Program-made: the position numbers and the translations under genes | Notes under the pieces: model-generated | Database searches by the model: none | The model's input: the letters and a program-made list of their open reading frames with translations, nothing else | What the model was told of the DNA's origin: nothing | Source: Opitutia bacterium UBA4506 | GTDB lineage: Bacteria; Verrucomicrobiota; Verrucomicrobiia; Opitutales; Puniceicoccaceae | Assembly (NCBI GenBank): GCA_002388665.1 | Contig: DGMY01000089.1 | Coordinates: 35,166-99,165, forward strand | DNA: 64,000 nt | Direction of reading: 5' to 3' | Shown here: in pieces, positions 62,922 to 64,000 of the stretch | Layout: every line of letters starts with the position of its first letter | Position numbering within the stretch: position 1 is the first letter of the stretch

Positions 62922-64000
62922 ATGAGACCATTCCACCTTGCCAGTACCCTCGAGGAACGCGCGAGCTCTCTTCACAACCTGCCGGTCGTCACCGGCTTTG
63001 ACGCTTTCGTCGATGAAATGATATCCGTCGTAGACGAGCGGAGCTCTCTACAGAACTACCGTCGGATCGAAACGATTTCCGACCTCGGGACGGCGATCAG
63101 CAAATCTTCCGGGCACAGCAGTCTGCGCGAGGTGGTCATCAACCAAATCGACCCGGGCGGATGCGCGATCAACATGGGCGACGGTCTGGCAAGTCTGGGG
63201 GTGCCGGTAACGACCTTTGCCTCTGCGGGTGATCCCATCCATCCCGCTTTTGCAGAGTATGCCAACAAGGCCGAACTGATCAGCTGGGGGGTCGATCCGG
63301 GCCGGACGCTCGCCTTCGAATTCGCCGATGGCAAGCTGATGTTCAGCGCTGTCAGCCAACTACAAAAGTTTCATCCCGACGTACTGTCGGACCACCTCAA
63401 AGACGGCCGATTCAGGGACGCCTGCAGAATGGCCTCCCTGATTGCCATCACGGACTGGACCCTCTACCCACACATGACCCGGTGCTGGGAATACCTGTTT
63501 GAAACAGTCTTCTCGGAATTGGATCACCCTCGATTTTTCTTCGACCTCGTCGACCCGTCCACCCGATCAGATACTGACATTCGCGCAATGCTCGGGGTTC
63601 TTGAGCGCTATAGACGACACGGAGAAGTCACTCTGGGCCTCAATCAAAACGAAGCAAATATTCTTTCTCGATTGGTCGACGGAAAAGAGACTTCCGCTAC
63701 TGATTGTGAGAGTGCGTCAAACCAAGCTGTTCATTTGAGAGAATCTCTCGGGCTCCAATCCATCATCATCCACTCGGTACGGTACGCCGTTGGAGCGAAC
63801 GCTTCCGGAACTTCTCATGCCCTCGGCCCTTATTGCAAAAAACCAAAGAAATCTACCGGAGCCGGCGACCGCTTTAACGCCGGCTACGCCCTAGGCCTGA
63901 TTCTCGATTTGCCCCTCGGAGACTCCCTGCGAGTCGCAGTGTTTTGCTCTGGCTTCTTCGTCCGGGAAGGGCGCAGCGCCACCTTCAGCGAACTCGTCCA
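62922..64000 (+). CDS. PfkB-family carbohydrate kinase, cut by the window edge
   Basis: An open frame of 359 complete codons running off the window end. It starts MRPFHLASTLEERASSLHNLP and has an early GFDAFVDEM segment, PGGCAINMGDGLASLGVP (the first PfkB motif), SIIIHSVRYAVGA and the active-site motif STGAGDRFNAGYALGL containing the catalytic Asp. It follows the aldolase gene by six bases, so the two are probably translated together. Likely a sugar or sugar-acid kinase; which one cannot be said. Confidence 0.85.
   Translation, partial: MRPFHLASTLEERASSLHNLPVVTGFDAFVDEMISVVDERSSLQNYRRIETISDLGTAISKSSGHSSLREVVINQIDPGGCAINMGDGLASLGVPVTTFASAGDPIHPAFAEYANKAELISWGVDPGRTLAFEFADGKLMFSAVSQLQKFHPDVLSDHLKDGRFRDACRMASLIAITDWTLYPHMTRCWEYLFETVFSELDHPRFFFDLVDPSTRSDTDIRAMLGVLERYRRHGEVTLGLNQNEANILSRLVDGKETSATDCESASNQAVHLRESLGLQSIIIHSVRYAVGANASGTSHALGPYCKKPKKSTGAGDRFNAGYALGLILDLPLGDSLRVAVFCSGFFVREGRSATFSELV

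Overview
The window looks like a chromosome segment of a Verrucomicrobiota bacterium, most likely class Opitutia (Puniceicoccales-like, probably marine). This is inferred from gene content: orphan pseudopilins with the DUF1559-type layout, PEP-CTERM-type surface proteins, a fused SecDF, the 31-residue COX24/bS22 ribosomal mini-protein, and many Gfo/Idh, SSS-symporter and sugar-epimerase genes. No phage, insertion sequence, CRISPR array or rRNA was seen; there is one tRNA (Pro, TGG).

The left part (1-31 kb) is mainly housekeeping. After the 3' end of an oligopeptide-type binding protein there is a tight minus-strand folate operon, folP-folB-folK-pabB-pabC, with all junctions overlapping. A heme A/cytochrome oxidase assembly block follows (ctaA, ctaB, a DUF420 gene). 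Next come a transglutaminase, a DUF3096 mini-gene, an FmdB-like protein, cardiolipin synthase, an EEP hydrolase, yajC-secDF, rpsT with a degenerate RluA-like gene and the bS22-like mini-gene ending in a strong bidirectional terminator. Then MscS, a DUF3127 protein with an SSB-like acidic tail, long-form pta, an M23 peptidase with a lipoprotein, a metallophosphatase, a divergent pyrimidine-nucleoside phosphorylase, argS, a YHS protein, a dihydrouridine synthase and tRNA-Pro.

Module A (31.5-39.8 kb) is an accessory catabolic locus around a GntR/FCD repressor gene. Leftward are a PEP-CTERM-like protein, a DapA-family lyase and two translationally coupled Cys-rich paralogues resembling ATC hydrolases. 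Rightward are a secreted protein, a secreted TIM-barrel GHL10-like protein, an orphan pseudopilin and an SSS transporter. Repeats of CTGAATTTCAG lie in the divergent promoter region and are likely operators.

A glutaredoxin-MauE fusion (39.9-40.6 kb) separates it from Module B (41-64 kb and beyond). A GntR-LacI-type hybrid regulator at 55.3 kb sits between a long leftward operon and a rightward run. The leftward operon encodes a PEP-CTERM protein, a two-LamG glycoside-hydrolase-like protein, a BNR/sialidase-fold protein, a 50-aa ORF, Gfo/Idh, SDR, aldo-keto reductase, SSS symporter, two more Gfo/Idh and a sugar epimerase. The rightward genes encode SDR, HpcH/HpaI aldolase, pseudopilin, D-2-hydroxyacid dehydrogenase, SASA esterase, aldo-keto reductase, LacD/DeoC-like aldolase and a PfkB kinase cut by the window edge. 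Together these suggest uptake and oxidative or aldolytic breakdown of an uncommon, possibly acetylated sugar; the substrate cannot be named from the sequence.
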